A DNA stretch of 16,083 nt from Alistipes sp. (GTDB taxonomy: Bacteria > Bacteroidota > Bacteroidia > Bacteroidales > Rikenellaceae), in contig JAHZDG010000027.1 of the NCBI GenBank assembly GCA_019422485.1, positions 801 through 16,883 on the forward strand, written 5' to 3'. The notes beneath the pieces are model-generated. The model was not told the origin of the DNA. It saw only the letters and a list, made by a program, of their open reading frames with translations, and made no database searches. Within the stretch, counting starts at the first letter, position 1; every line of letters begins with the position of its first letter. Positions 1-6,867 of this stretch are shown one piece after another. Both the position numbers and the translations under genes were made by a program.

Positions 1-1180
1 TCAGAAAATGGTAGAGCGAGGGAACAACCTCCATGCCTGAAGCGAGCAAAGCGTCCTTCCCGGGCAATTTGAAATACCCGATGGCGATTTTTTTCTCTGC
101 GTTCGGTTTCGTGCGAAGGTTCATGAAGCGGGTGAACTGCTCCAGAAATGCCTTGATCCTTTCCGGCTCGGGGGTATAGAGCAAAAATCCGTTCGGATGT
201 TCGTTGGTCGTTGCGATGCAGAGCGGAGACATGGCGCCGTCAATTTCCGGCATGACGATGCGGGCGTTGAGTGTACCGATTCCCAATGGCTTGTGAGGAT
301 CGAGCCACTCTTCATGGGACTGGATCAGAGGGAATGGCGTAAAGATCGGGATCCCCTGATCGTATATTTTTTGAATGAATTCATCGTTGCCCAGGCGTCC
401 CATGGGCAGGTAGATGACCGCTTCCGGATGAATCTCCTCCAGCATCCGTTCGCGTTGTTGGCCGATGGCGGAGAAGGGGTATACATTATAGCCGGCCCGG
501 GTCAGTTGACTGATCAGGGTGTCGATGTGGGCCCGGTTGTTTTCTACGGGGAATTTAACGCCGGACACGAAAGCGATATGGGGCTTTCCGGGTTGGTAGA
601 GTTTCCGTCGTTTGAGATACTCGGTCAGTTGGGCGGCCGTTTCGAAATATTGGCCTCCTTCGAGGTGATAGAAAGTGTGTTTAGGGAGTTCGACCGGTTC
701 TTCGTACCGGGTGTCACCCCACTTGTAAGGGGTTGACAAATGGCGGAGATACCGAAGCAGATTGCGGTAGTTGGGTTGACAGGGAATGCGGCAATATTCG
801 GTCAAGCGGGCAGTTTGTAGCGAATCCAGATTATGGGAGACGATCAGACTGGCCCCTCTCACTGAATAGGTAAAGACCGGCACTCCTTTGCGACCGGCCT
901 GATCGATCGACTGCATCTGCAGCGAATCCAGATAGAGTCCGCGTCCGTACAGAATGATAGCATCGTAGCGGTCGAAATTTTTGGCGCGTTCCATCTCGAC
1001 GCATTCCACCGATATGTTTCGATCGTCGTTGTTCAGGGCGATTTCTGCGGCTTGAGCCGGTAGTGGATTGACGATCAGAATTTGGGTCGGGGCAAGGTAG
1101 TGGCGGTAACCGATGAAGGTTATAACCGCGACGAGGAGAAGGGCGCTGGCAGAAACAATCCATTTCAGAGATTTCGACAT
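1..1180 (-). CDS. Membrane-anchored CobN/HmuS-like chelatase large subunit (partial)
   Basis: This is the N-terminal 393 codons of a CobN-family protein; the frame is open to the left edge, so the C-terminus is missing. I translated it from an ATG at 1180. It begins with a short basic stretch and one hydrophobic segment (about residues 7-25), so most of the protein should lie in the periplasm. CobN-family features seen are an MPEIDGAMSPL block (about residue 310) and a KKIAIGYFKLPGK block leading into GMEVVPSLYHFL at the window edge. Aerobic CobN is the large subunit of cytoplasmic cobaltochelatase, but anchored relatives in Bacteroidota include HmuS of haem-uptake loci, linked to removing iron from haem. 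The gene starts 21 bp after the cbiK-like stop, as the last visible gene of the riboswitch operon. No ChlI or ChlD partner is in view. The family is clear. The substrate (corrinoid or haem) and the direction of the reaction are inference. Confidence 0.85.
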   Translation of the reverse strand, partial: MSKSLKWIVSASALLLVAVITFIGYRHYLAPTQILIVNPLPAQAAEIALNNDDRNISVECVEMERAKNFDRYDAIILYGRGLYLDSLQMQSIDQAGRKGVPVFTYSVRGASLIVSHNLDSLQTARLTEYCRIPCQPNYRNLLRYLRHLSTPYKWGDTRYEEPVELPKHTFYHLEGGQYFETAAQLTEYLKRRKLYQPGKPHIAFVSGVKFPVENNRAHIDTLISQLTRAGYNVYPFSAIGQQRERMLEEIHPEAVIYLPMGRLGNDEFIQKIYDQGIPIFTPFPLIQSHEEWLDPHKPLGIGTLNARIVMPEIDGAMSPLCIATTNEHPNGFLLYTPEPERIKAFLEQFTRFMNLRTKPNAEKKIAIGYFKLPGKDALLASGMEVVPSLYHFL

Positions 1181-1201
1181 GGCGGCTACGAGTAAAAGGT
1201 T

Positions 1202-2101
1202 TTAACGTGTTTCGTTGAGGAAAGCTTTTTTGATTTCGCGGGCTTTCAAGGGACGCTCTTTCATTCCTTGCCGGATGTGTTCCACGTAAAGCTCCTGAAT
1301 GCCGGGAATCTCGCCCAATCCTTCCAATATGGTAAAGACCTGGAACCCTTCTGCTTCCAACTTGTTGCGCCACACTCCGTCCATATCGTTGCGGGCATGG
1401 TCGCCGGCCACGAACATGAAAGGAACAAGGGTTACCTGTTTGGCTTTTTCTGTTTTCAGTTTGTGCAGAACGTGGTCGACGGAGGGGAATCCTTCGACGG
1501 TGGCGACATGAATCTGTGGATATCCCAGTACGGTAAAGAGGTAATCCATTTGCGAATAGATAGCATTGGCTGGGGTTTGTGTGCCATGGCCCACCATCAC
1601 GACGGAGCGATTTTTGCCGATCGAGCCGGCGTGTCGGGCCGCCAGAGAGGCGGCTACCCGTTCGCAATCTTCGACCGAGTAGAGCAGTGGCCGTCCGACC
1701 CGAATATCCTGAAAGAAGGGAGCCATCTGTTCCACTTCATCCCGGAGCGCTTCAGCTTCTATACCGTCGATAACATGGGTCGACTGGACAAATACCCGGG
1801 TATAGCCTTCGGCTGCCAGTTTCAATAAAGCCTCTTGCGGTGTCGGTTTGTCGATCCCTCTTGCTTTCAGGCGTTTGATGACGATGCGGGAGGTGTAGGC
1901 CTCGACCAGCTTCATGTCCGGAAATTCGTTGGCCACTTTCTGGTTGATGGCGTCGATAGTTTTGCTCCGGGTGTCGTCATAGGTGGTGCCGAAATGCACC
2001 ATCAGAATGGCCGTAAGGGGGCTTTGGATGGAGTCGGCGGGCTCCTGAGCCTGCAGAATGATCGGGCAGATCAGCAGTAATAAGATCCAGCGATTTTTCA
2101 T
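1202..2101 (-). CDS. cbiK: Exported CbiK-type sirohydrochlorin cobaltochelatase
   Basis: The 299-residue protein is a class II chelatase of the CbiK family, which inserts Co2+ into sirohydrochlorin in anaerobic B12 synthesis. The N-terminus MKNRWILLLLICPIILQAQ is a signal peptide, so the enzyme is probably periplasmic, whereas classical CbiK is cytoplasmic. Exported CbiK proteins are known, for example in Desulfovibrio. The family N-terminal block appears as ILMVHFGTTYDDTRSKTIDAI (residues about 32-52). The two metal-ligand histidines expected in CbiK match H172 in VGHGTQTPANAIY and H235 in VPFMFVAGDHARNDMDG. The position where many relatives have a further His after GHG appears to be Thr. 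The ATG at 2101 lies only 13 nt after a long hairpin, and the stop is 21 bp before the CobN-like gene. In a cobalamin-controlled uptake operon it may act on imported corrinoids or on scavenged tetrapyrroles. Family assignment is strong; the physiological reaction is unknown. Confidence 0.9.
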   Translation of the reverse strand: MKNRWILLLLICPIILQAQEPADSIQSPLTAILMVHFGTTYDDTRSKTIDAINQKVANEFPDMKLVEAYTSRIVIKRLKARGIDKPTPQEALLKLAAEGYTRVFVQSTHVIDGIEAEALRDEVEQMAPFFQDIRVGRPLLYSVEDCERVAASLAARHAGSIGKNRSVVMVGHGTQTPANAIYSQMDYLFTVLGYPQIHVATVEGFPSVDHVLHKLKTEKAKQVTLVPFMFVAGDHARNDMDGVWRNKLEAEGFQVFTILEGLGEIPGIQELYVEHIRQGMKERPLKAREIKKAFLNETR

Positions 2102-2114
2102 GCGCGTTAATTGA

Positions 2115-2169
2115 ACGGTTCCCGATCAGGCATTTTGCATACAAAAAAATGCCTGATCGGGAGAACCGT
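2115..2169 (-). terminator. Long intra-operon hairpin (attenuator, processing or terminator-like)
   Basis: The arms 2115-2136 and 2146-2169 pair over 22 bp, with only a 2-nt bulge (2162-2163) and a 9-nt loop. The core is CCCGATCAGG with its complement. It lies between the lipoprotein stop (2190) and the cbiK ATG (2101). No U-run follows on the minus strand; the A/T run is inside the hairpin. It could be a partial terminator that lowers chelatase expression, or an mRNA-stabilising or processing stem. Confidence 0.6.
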
Positions 2170-2189
2170 AGCAGAGAATATTCGTTTAA

Positions 2190-3473
2190 TTATTGAATGT
2201 TGTCAACCACTCTGATGTTTTCGAAATAGTACCCTTGTTCGATTTCGGCACCTTTTGTGGTTTCACCGGTTTGAGCGTCGTAGATATAGATTTTGGGATT
2301 CGTTCCTTCGGCATCGATTCCGAAGTAGGCTTTGTTGTCAACAACGGCCATACGCGACGAGAAACGTCCGCTGCAGTATTCGAGCTGTACCCCATTGTAT
2401 TTAATCGGCGAGCTGGTTTTGGCCTGCAGGTCGATCACCGTATAATAATGGCTGAAGGCGTCGATGGTCGTCCCTTTGGAGTCGTCACGAGCATAGGCCA
2501 GAACTTTGTTTCCGCCCAGATATTCGATGGAAATCAGTTTGCCGGCATTGGGGTATCCGTTATACGAGGCATCGAATTGGGTCGAGTTTGCCGGCATGCG
2601 GAGCAGATAACTGGTCTCACCGTTGTCGGTTTCGCTGAAACAAGCCAGGTACAAATCGTTGTTGTCAGCCACGAAGGTGATCTTCTGGAGCAATTCCCCA
2701 TAAGCCGAACCTACCATTTCGCAATCGATGGCGCAAGGCGTGTTGGATTCGACCGCCATGGTGGAAGGATTGATGACTGCCGTATAGAAGGGGGTCGTAC
2801 GCGTATTTTTCCCTGCAGCGACTTTCCCTTTGCCGTAGTAGAAATAGAACAAGTGGTTGTCCGACTTACGATAGGTCAGGATCCCCGAGGTGGTGAACAC
2901 ATTGGAGTTGGGAGGCAGGGGAACATCCAGCGTGCCTTCGGCGAGAATGCTCATATCCGCTGCGTTGAGTTTGGTCCAGATAATCGACTTGGCATCTCCA
3001 CTGGCCGCCATGATGATCAGGGTATTGTCATCGATCCAGGCATGGGTGTATTTACGGCAGGCGTAGGTGTTGGTCTGGAACCGACGTTCGGCAACGACCG
3101 AAATTTGGTTGTCTTTGAGGAGATATTTGCTGAACCGGTCACCGGAAACGGGTACCTGATAGTAGTAAGCTCCTTTCTGGATGGTTTCCAGCGAGAGTAC
3201 GGAGTTGACTTCGGTTCCTTCGCCGGCGAAGGTGATTTTCTCTTGGTCGGCATTCAGGTTATCCATGCTGCGGACCAGCGTCTGTACGTCACGAGCCATA
3301 CCGCCATGACGGTCGAGAGCCACCCACAAGTCGAAGTGATAGGTTTGTGTCGGGGTGGGATCGGGGTCCGGATCGGGATCGGGATCCGGGTTCGGATTCT
3401 TGGAACATCCGATCAGTCCCACCGTGAGAATCATCACGATGAACGTGAAGAAAGTAAGGAAAAAGTTTTTCAT
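2190..3473 (-). CDS. DUF4374-like surface lipoprotein, partner of the TonB receptor
   Basis: The 427-residue protein has a lipoprotein signal ending in the lipobox LIGC (Cys23). A low-complexity Pro-Asp/Asn linker (residues 26-43) follows, which probably holds the folded domain away from the membrane. The rest is beta-rich with recurring short strand pairs (such as DDNTLIIMAASG, NKVLAYARDD and NKAYFGIDAEG), as expected for the beta-propeller-like DUF4374 family. DUF4374 lipoproteins sit beside TonB receptors in Bacteroidota, for example in xenosiderophore-uptake (Xus) loci. Surface beta-propeller lipoproteins of another family (BtuG) capture B12 with very high affinity for BtuB. Here the gene starts 12 bp after the receptor stop and lies downstream of the cobalamin riboswitch, so a BtuG-like role as a corrinoid-binding lid is the natural inference. 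The family call comes from recognition of the sequence pattern, not from a search. Ligand binding is not demonstrated. Confidence 0.75.
   Translation of the reverse strand: MKNFFLTFFTFIVMILTVGLIGCSKNPNPDPDPDPDPDPTPTQTYHFDLWVALDRHGGMARDVQTLVRSMDNLNADQEKITFAGEGTEVNSVLSLETIQKGAYYYQVPVSGDRFSKYLLKDNQISVVAERRFQTNTYACRKYTHAWIDDNTLIIMAASGDAKSIIWTKLNAADMSILAEGTLDVPLPPNSNVFTTSGILTYRKSDNHLFYFYYGKGKVAAGKNTRTTPFYTAVINPSTMAVESNTPCAIDCEMVGSAYGELLQKITFVADNNDLYLACFSETDNGETSYLLRMPANSTQFDASYNGYPNAGKLISIEYLGGNKVLAYARDDSKGTTIDAFSHYYTVIDLQAKTSSPIKYNGVQLEYCSGRFSSRMAVVDNKAYFGIDAEGTNPKIYIYDAQTGETTKGAEIEQGYYFENIRVVDNIQ
3351..3398 (-). repeat. Hexanucleotide-type repeat encoding a Pro-Asp linker
   Basis: Imperfect 6-bp units (GATCGG and variants on the plus strand) encode about five Pro-Asp pairs plus flanking Asn-Pro and Thr-Pro, just after the lipidated cysteine. 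Each unit is two codons, so slippage would change linker length without breaking the frame. Confidence 0.75.
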
Positions 3474-3485
3474 GATACGTATTGA

Positions 3486-5849
3486 TTAGTGAATGAAAAT
3501 CCTGAATTTGACATAAATGGCCCGGCCGGGTTTCTGGAGCATATAGTTGTCATAGGCCAGTCGGTTGAAGATGTTGTCGCAGCTGAGCGAGAGATTGTAA
3601 CTGAAACGTCCGCTTTCCCAGGAGTAGGTCACATCGACATTCGTGATGTTTTGCGTCGGAATTTTGGCTTTGGAGGAGAGGGTCCCGTAAGCCTCCCAGT
3701 TCAGGTAATACCAGTGGATCCATTGGTGAGAACATCCCACACGTAATTGGTCTTTCAGTTTGGAAAGATTACGGAAGGTGTACGATGCCTCCACGTTACC
3801 GAACAGCCACGGCCGGTTGGGAACACGGTTGTTGTAAGTGGCTGACGGGTTTCCGTCCGTTTTGTATTTTTTGAGATCGCGGGCATCGCTCCAACTGCCG
3901 TTCACGGCGATTTGGAGAGCATTGCGCCAGGTGTAACCCAGGTCGAAATCAAATCCCTTGATGTCGATGGCCGGTTCGTTCAGGTATTGCATCATGCCTT
4001 CGCGTTCCGAGACACTGGCCCGGATGTAGTTCTGTACGTGGCGGATGAACCCGTTTACCTCGTAGTTGAGGGTATTTTCGGCATTGATCGACCAGGTGCC
4101 GAACCAGCCCAGGTTGTAGTTGTTGCTCATTTCGGGCAGCAGGGTGAGGTTGGGATAGATGGTGGTTCCATTTCCCAGCAACTCGCGGGAGAGGGGCAGG
4201 CGCACGCTGTGTTCATAAGAGGCCTTGAGAGAGAAGGCCTCCACCAGCGTAAGGCGGGAACCCCATCCGGCTCCCCAATAGTTTTTTACAGCGTTGGGAT
4301 CGATCAGGTCGGCTCCGGTGACGGTGGAGTTGTCACTTTGCTGGATGGAAGTAGCATTGATGTAGTCTTTGACAAAGAACGAGTTCAGCAGACGGTCGTT
4401 CCAAAAACGCTGGGAGTAGGTGAGCGATACGATATGTTTGGTGACCACGTCGTTCGTGGGTTCGAATTCCGTATCGATCTTGTCGCTTCGTCTGTTTTCC
4501 TGGCGGTTCATCATGTAATTGAGGGCCAGGTTGTGGTGGTGCGAGAAATCGTAGTCGATTCCGGCGCTGATCACCGACAGCGGACGTTTATACATCCGGA
4601 TGGACTTGGCTTTGTGGCTTATTTCGTTACCACTGGAAGCAAGCCAGCTCCCATCCCAAGAGTATTTGCGGTAAGCGGTATCGATGGTTTCGCTTTGATC
4701 CCAGGTATGAGACAGGTCGAGGCGTGTATTCAGGTTTTTCCAGCGTTTGGCGTATCTCATCGAGAGGTTCCAGGCCTGGGAGTGGCGGGCCGCCTCGCCA
4801 TACACTTTATTCTGCATAGCTCCGGTCTGGAGCTCTTTATTTACCTTGGAGAATGACCCGGATACGAAGAACTGGTCGGCCCATTTCACGTTGCTGACCC
4901 CAGCTTCGAGTTGGGAGTAGATGGAGAGGAAATCATCATGGAAACGGCGTTTGTCGGTCAGGATATATTTGTCTTGTTCCTCGTCCCATACCTCCACGTC
5001 TTTCATCAGATAGTCGTTTTTGGAGGAGTTGATGCCGACGGTCGGTCGAATGGCGACAGAAGTTCCCGGAATGATATATTGTCCGGAAACATCCCCGGCC
5101 AGCGTATGGAAGGAACCGCCTCCCAGAGAAGCATCCAGGTAGTTTGTGTTTTGCCGTTTGGTGACGATGTTGACGGCTCCGCCCAAGGCGTCAGCACTCA
5201 GATAGGCCGGTACGACGCCTTTGTAGAGTTCGACTCGTTCCACCATGTTGAGGGGAATGTTGTCGAGGCCTACGTCGTTTCCTTTGGAATCGAGCGGAAC
5301 TCCGTCGATGAAGTACCGGATGGAGTTCCCGGACAACCCGTTGATGGACAAATCGTAATCCGATCCGACTCCGCCTTGTCGTCTCACCTTGACTCCGGCA
5401 CTGCGATCGACAATGTCGTTGAGTGTAACCAGTTTATTGACTGAGGATTGTAGGTTTAGTGCATTGACGGTGTAGGTGCTCTCTTTCAGTTGGGTGGCAG
5501 CGGTTTTGGCGGTGACCTTCACGCTCTGGATGTCCACGGCGCTTTCAGTAAGCACAAAATGACATACCGTATCGGATCGGAGATTGAGCGTCAGGGATTT
5601 GGGGGTGAATCCTACGGCCGATGCGATGAGCGTATGCGGCCCGGATGAACAGGTGATGGTGTATTGACCGAGGCTGTCGGTGCTGCAACCTTTTGAGGTT
5701 TGTTCGATGATGACATTGGCAAATGGAATGGGGGCACCTTTGGTGTCTTTCACCACGCCGGATACGACAAACCCCTCGGCCTTCGCAAACGAGGGCAGGA
5801 TAACCCAAAGAATGATGTGGATGATAAGTGAGAAGTACCGCGTTCCCAT
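3486..5849 (-). CDS. BtuB-like TonB-dependent outer-membrane receptor
   Basis: The 787-residue protein is a complete TonB-dependent transporter. Residues 1 to about 24 form a signal peptide ending near FAKAEG. Residues about 28-108 are a carboxypeptidase-regulatory-like beta domain typical of Bacteroidota receptors (VSGVVKDTKGAPIPFANVII). Residues about 115-230 form the plug, with LNDIVDRSAGVKVRRQGG, an RYFIDGVPLD block and VERVELYKGVVPAYLSADALGGAVNIVTK. The remainder is the 22-stranded barrel, ending in aromatic-rich strands (AIYVKFRIFIH). A cobalamin riboswitch in its leader points to corrinoid import, that is, a BtuB functional analogue, and the lipoprotein gene follows after 12 bp. Start choice: the ATG at 5849 gives a normal signal peptide. 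The substrate comes from the riboswitch, not from residues I can assign. A cobalt complex or another tetrapyrrole is possible, since chelatases lie downstream. Confidence 0.9.
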   Translation of the reverse strand: MGTRYFSLIIHIILWVILPSFAKAEGFVVSGVVKDTKGAPIPFANVIIEQTSKGCSTDSLGQYTITCSSGPHTLIASAVGFTPKSLTLNLRSDTVCHFVLTESAVDIQSVKVTAKTAATQLKESTYTVNALNLQSSVNKLVTLNDIVDRSAGVKVRRQGGVGSDYDLSINGLSGNSIRYFIDGVPLDSKGNDVGLDNIPLNMVERVELYKGVVPAYLSADALGGAVNIVTKRQNTNYLDASLGGGSFHTLAGDVSGQYIIPGTSVAIRPTVGINSSKNDYLMKDVEVWDEEQDKYILTDKRRFHDDFLSIYSQLEAGVSNVKWADQFFVSGSFSKVNKELQTGAMQNKVYGEAARHSQAWNLSMRYAKRWKNLNTRLDLSHTWDQSETIDTAYRKYSWDGSWLASSGNEISHKAKSIRMYKRPLSVISAGIDYDFSHHHNLALNYMMNRQENRRSDKIDTEFEPTNDVVTKHIVSLTYSQRFWNDRLLNSFFVKDYINATSIQQSDNSTVTGADLIDPNAVKNYWGAGWGSRLTLVEAFSLKASYEHSVRLPLSRELLGNGTTIYPNLTLLPEMSNNYNLGWFGTWSINAENTLNYEVNGFIRHVQNYIRASVSEREGMMQYLNEPAIDIKGFDFDLGYTWRNALQIAVNGSWSDARDLKKYKTDGNPSATYNNRVPNRPWLFGNVEASYTFRNLSKLKDQLRVGCSHQWIHWYYLNWEAYGTLSSKAKIPTQNITNVDVTYSWESGRFSYNLSLSCDNIFNRLAYDNYMLQKPGRAIYVKFRIFIH

Positions 5850-5880
5850 CTTGTTTCCGAATATTTAGGTGTCGGGAACG
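5841..5880 (-). promoter_or_regulatory. Inverted repeat covering the receptor start codon
   Basis: A 7-bp perfect inverted repeat (CGTTCCC at 5841-5847 and GGGAACG at 5874-5880 on the plus strand) would, in the mRNA, form a stem whose 3' arm begins at the G of the ATG (5847). The 26-nt loop holds the region just upstream of the start. It could hide the initiation site as part of the riboswitch expression platform. The stem is short, so confidence is low. Confidence 0.35.
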
Positions 5881-5999
5881 AACGCGTCATCCAACACATA
5901 AGTTTATCCGGAATCGGAACCCGTGAAAATGGTCGTTAAGATGGAAAAACCTAAGGCTGTTTTGCGTTTTATGTCCCGAAAATCACAAAACCAAATATC
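5881..5999 (-). other. Leader between riboswitch aptamer and receptor gene
   Basis: Together with the stem at the start codon, this makes about 150 nt of non-coding leader. I see no hairpin followed by a U-run, so a classical intrinsic terminator platform is not evident. Control of translation seems more likely than premature termination, but this is inference. Confidence 0.4.
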
Positions 6000-6168
6000 A
6001 GCTTTGGCAGGTCTTCTGACTTATCCTTTCATCGAGCGCCTTCCCAATAGATAGACCATCAGTGGCACGAAGCTCTATGAATATGGTAGGAATTACAGCA
6101 GCGGGTCTGTTCAGGAGTTTCACCTGATTCCCTATTGATCATCTCCTTGACTGAGGAGGTGAAACCAA
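6000..6168 (-). ncRNA. Cobalamin riboswitch
   Basis: Read on the minus strand, conserved elements of the cobalamin aptamer occur in the right order. They are a GGTTT start near 6166, AGGGAATCAGGTGAAACTCC (6114-6133; GGGAA-GGTGAAA-TCC type), ACCCGCTGCTGTAA (6093-6106; the C-rich/CTGTAA element), GCCACTGATGG (about 6056-6066; the B12-box core GCCACTG), GGGAAGGC (about 6039-6046), and AGTCAGAAGACCTGCC (about 6006-6021; GTCAGGAGACCTGCC type). Such riboswitches bind adenosyl- or other cobalamins and usually repress downstream genes. It lies between a Bacteroidota promoter and the receptor gene, so it should control the whole four-gene operon. The exact ends of P1 are uncertain by about 10 nt. Confidence 0.95.
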
Positions 6169-6178
6169 AACTCGGATG

Positions 6179-6208
6179 CAAAAGTAAGGGATTTTTTAGA
6201 AAAACAAA
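6179..6208 (-). promoter_or_regulatory. Bacteroidota-type promoter for the cobalamin operon
   Basis: On the minus strand, TACTTTTG (6179-6186) matches the -7 consensus TAnnTTTG, and TTTG (6205-6208) matches the -33 element. The 18-nt spacing is close to the usual range. Transcription would start a few bases before the riboswitch aptamer. Confidence 0.75.
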
Positions 6209-6360
6209 ATAATTTCAAACCATTATCTTAAAGGCGGAGATCTCCTGGCGTTGGAGCGTTTGCCAGATGGAGTGTGAAGAAAATAGAAGAGCCGGCCCGA
6301 GTCCCATAGAAGGTTGGCTCAGGTTTTGGGTTTCGGTTGGAGAAGCCGGCAAACGGGGAA
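6209..6360. other. Non-coding spacer between the two operons
   Basis: This is the 3' side of the DUF1573 gene and the upstream side of the riboswitch promoter. I see a 10-bp palindrome GGAGATCTCC (6237-6246) and two GCCGGC-like blocks. I see no convincing intrinsic terminator and no gene. Confidence 0.4.
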
Positions 6361-6867
6361 TCAGTACTCTCCGTCGACGTAGTAACTATTTCTGGAGAGA
6401 TCGTCGGTTTTCGACGAGGTGTTGGATTTTGTGTGATTCCTTCCCAGGAATACCTCCTCATAATCCCGGGGATGATCGGACGGCGGAACGACCTGCACAT
6501 CGAATTCGAGAAGCATTTGATTTTGCGTGTCGAAGTTGCCGTAGAGACGGATTTGGTGACGGACGTACCCCACGTTTTTGAAGCTGTCGTATCGGAAGGT
6601 CAATACTTCCTGGGCTCCGGGCGGGATGATTCGTTTGGAGTCGTCATAAGCGATACATCCGCAGGAGGTTTGGATTTCGCTGATGACCAGCGGATTTTTT
6701 CCGGTATTGGTGATGGGGTAGGCCACGCGCAGTTCGTCCCCGGAGAGGATGGGGTAATAGTGTCGGATCGGATCTTCGATTTGTACGGTTGTGGGATCGA
6801 CTTTCCCGGAGCAGGCAACCAGTCCGAGCAAGCATCCGGTAATCCAGAAAAGGGTTGCTTTAGTCAT
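6361..6867 (-). CDS. DUF1573 lipoprotein
   Basis: The protein has 168 residues from the ATG at 6867. The signal MTKATLFWITGCLLGLVAC ends in the lipobox LVAC (Cys19). The body is a single DUF1573 immunoglobulin-like domain: YPITNTGKNPLVISEIQTSCGCIAYDD, then IIPPGAQEVLTFRYDS and VRHQIRLYGNF. It includes the Cys-Gly-Cys typical of the family. The molecular role of DUF1573 proteins is unknown. The chosen ATG overlaps the preceding stop by 8 bp (ATGACTAA), which suggests translational coupling. ATGs at 6873 and 6888 would give longer signals and a larger overlap. It is the last gene of the putative polysaccharide operon and may be an accessory envelope lipoprotein; that role is inference. Confidence 0.85.
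   Translation of the reverse strand: MTKATLFWITGCLLGLVACSGKVDPTTVQIEDPIRHYYPILSGDELRVAYPITNTGKNPLVISEIQTSCGCIAYDDSKRIIPPGAQEVLTFRYDSFKNVGYVRHQIRLYGNFDTQNQMLLEFDVQVVPPSDHPRDYEEVFLGRNHTKSNTSSKTDDLSRNSYYVDGEY

Noticed and set aside
831..1667. 278-codon minus-strand frame across the CobN/CbiK junction
   Set aside because: It overlaps both recognisable chelatase genes out of frame and translates to a basic low-complexity sequence.
2193..3485. 430-codon plus-strand open frame covering the DUF4374 gene
   Set aside because: It is the antisense shadow of the lipoprotein gene. It lacks a signal or domain logic, while the minus-strand product has a lipobox and family features.
3912..4856. 314-codon plus-strand open frame inside the receptor gene
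   Set aside because: It is antisense to the beta-barrel region and reflects codon bias in the real gene.
1..6208. Haem uptake (hmu) operon
   Set aside because: The CobN-like and receptor genes recall hmu loci, but there is no HmuY-like haemophore and the leader is clearly a cobalamin riboswitch. A haem substrate is not excluded for the chelatases.
6237..6246. Palindrome GGAGATCTCC as an operator
   Set aside because: It is a single 10-bp palindrome upstream of the promoter. There is no second copy or regulator gene nearby to support an operator.
6228..6500. 90-codon minus-strand frame overlapping the 3' end of the DUF1573 gene
   Set aside because: It is out of frame with DUF1573, is basic and Pro-rich, and has no family features.
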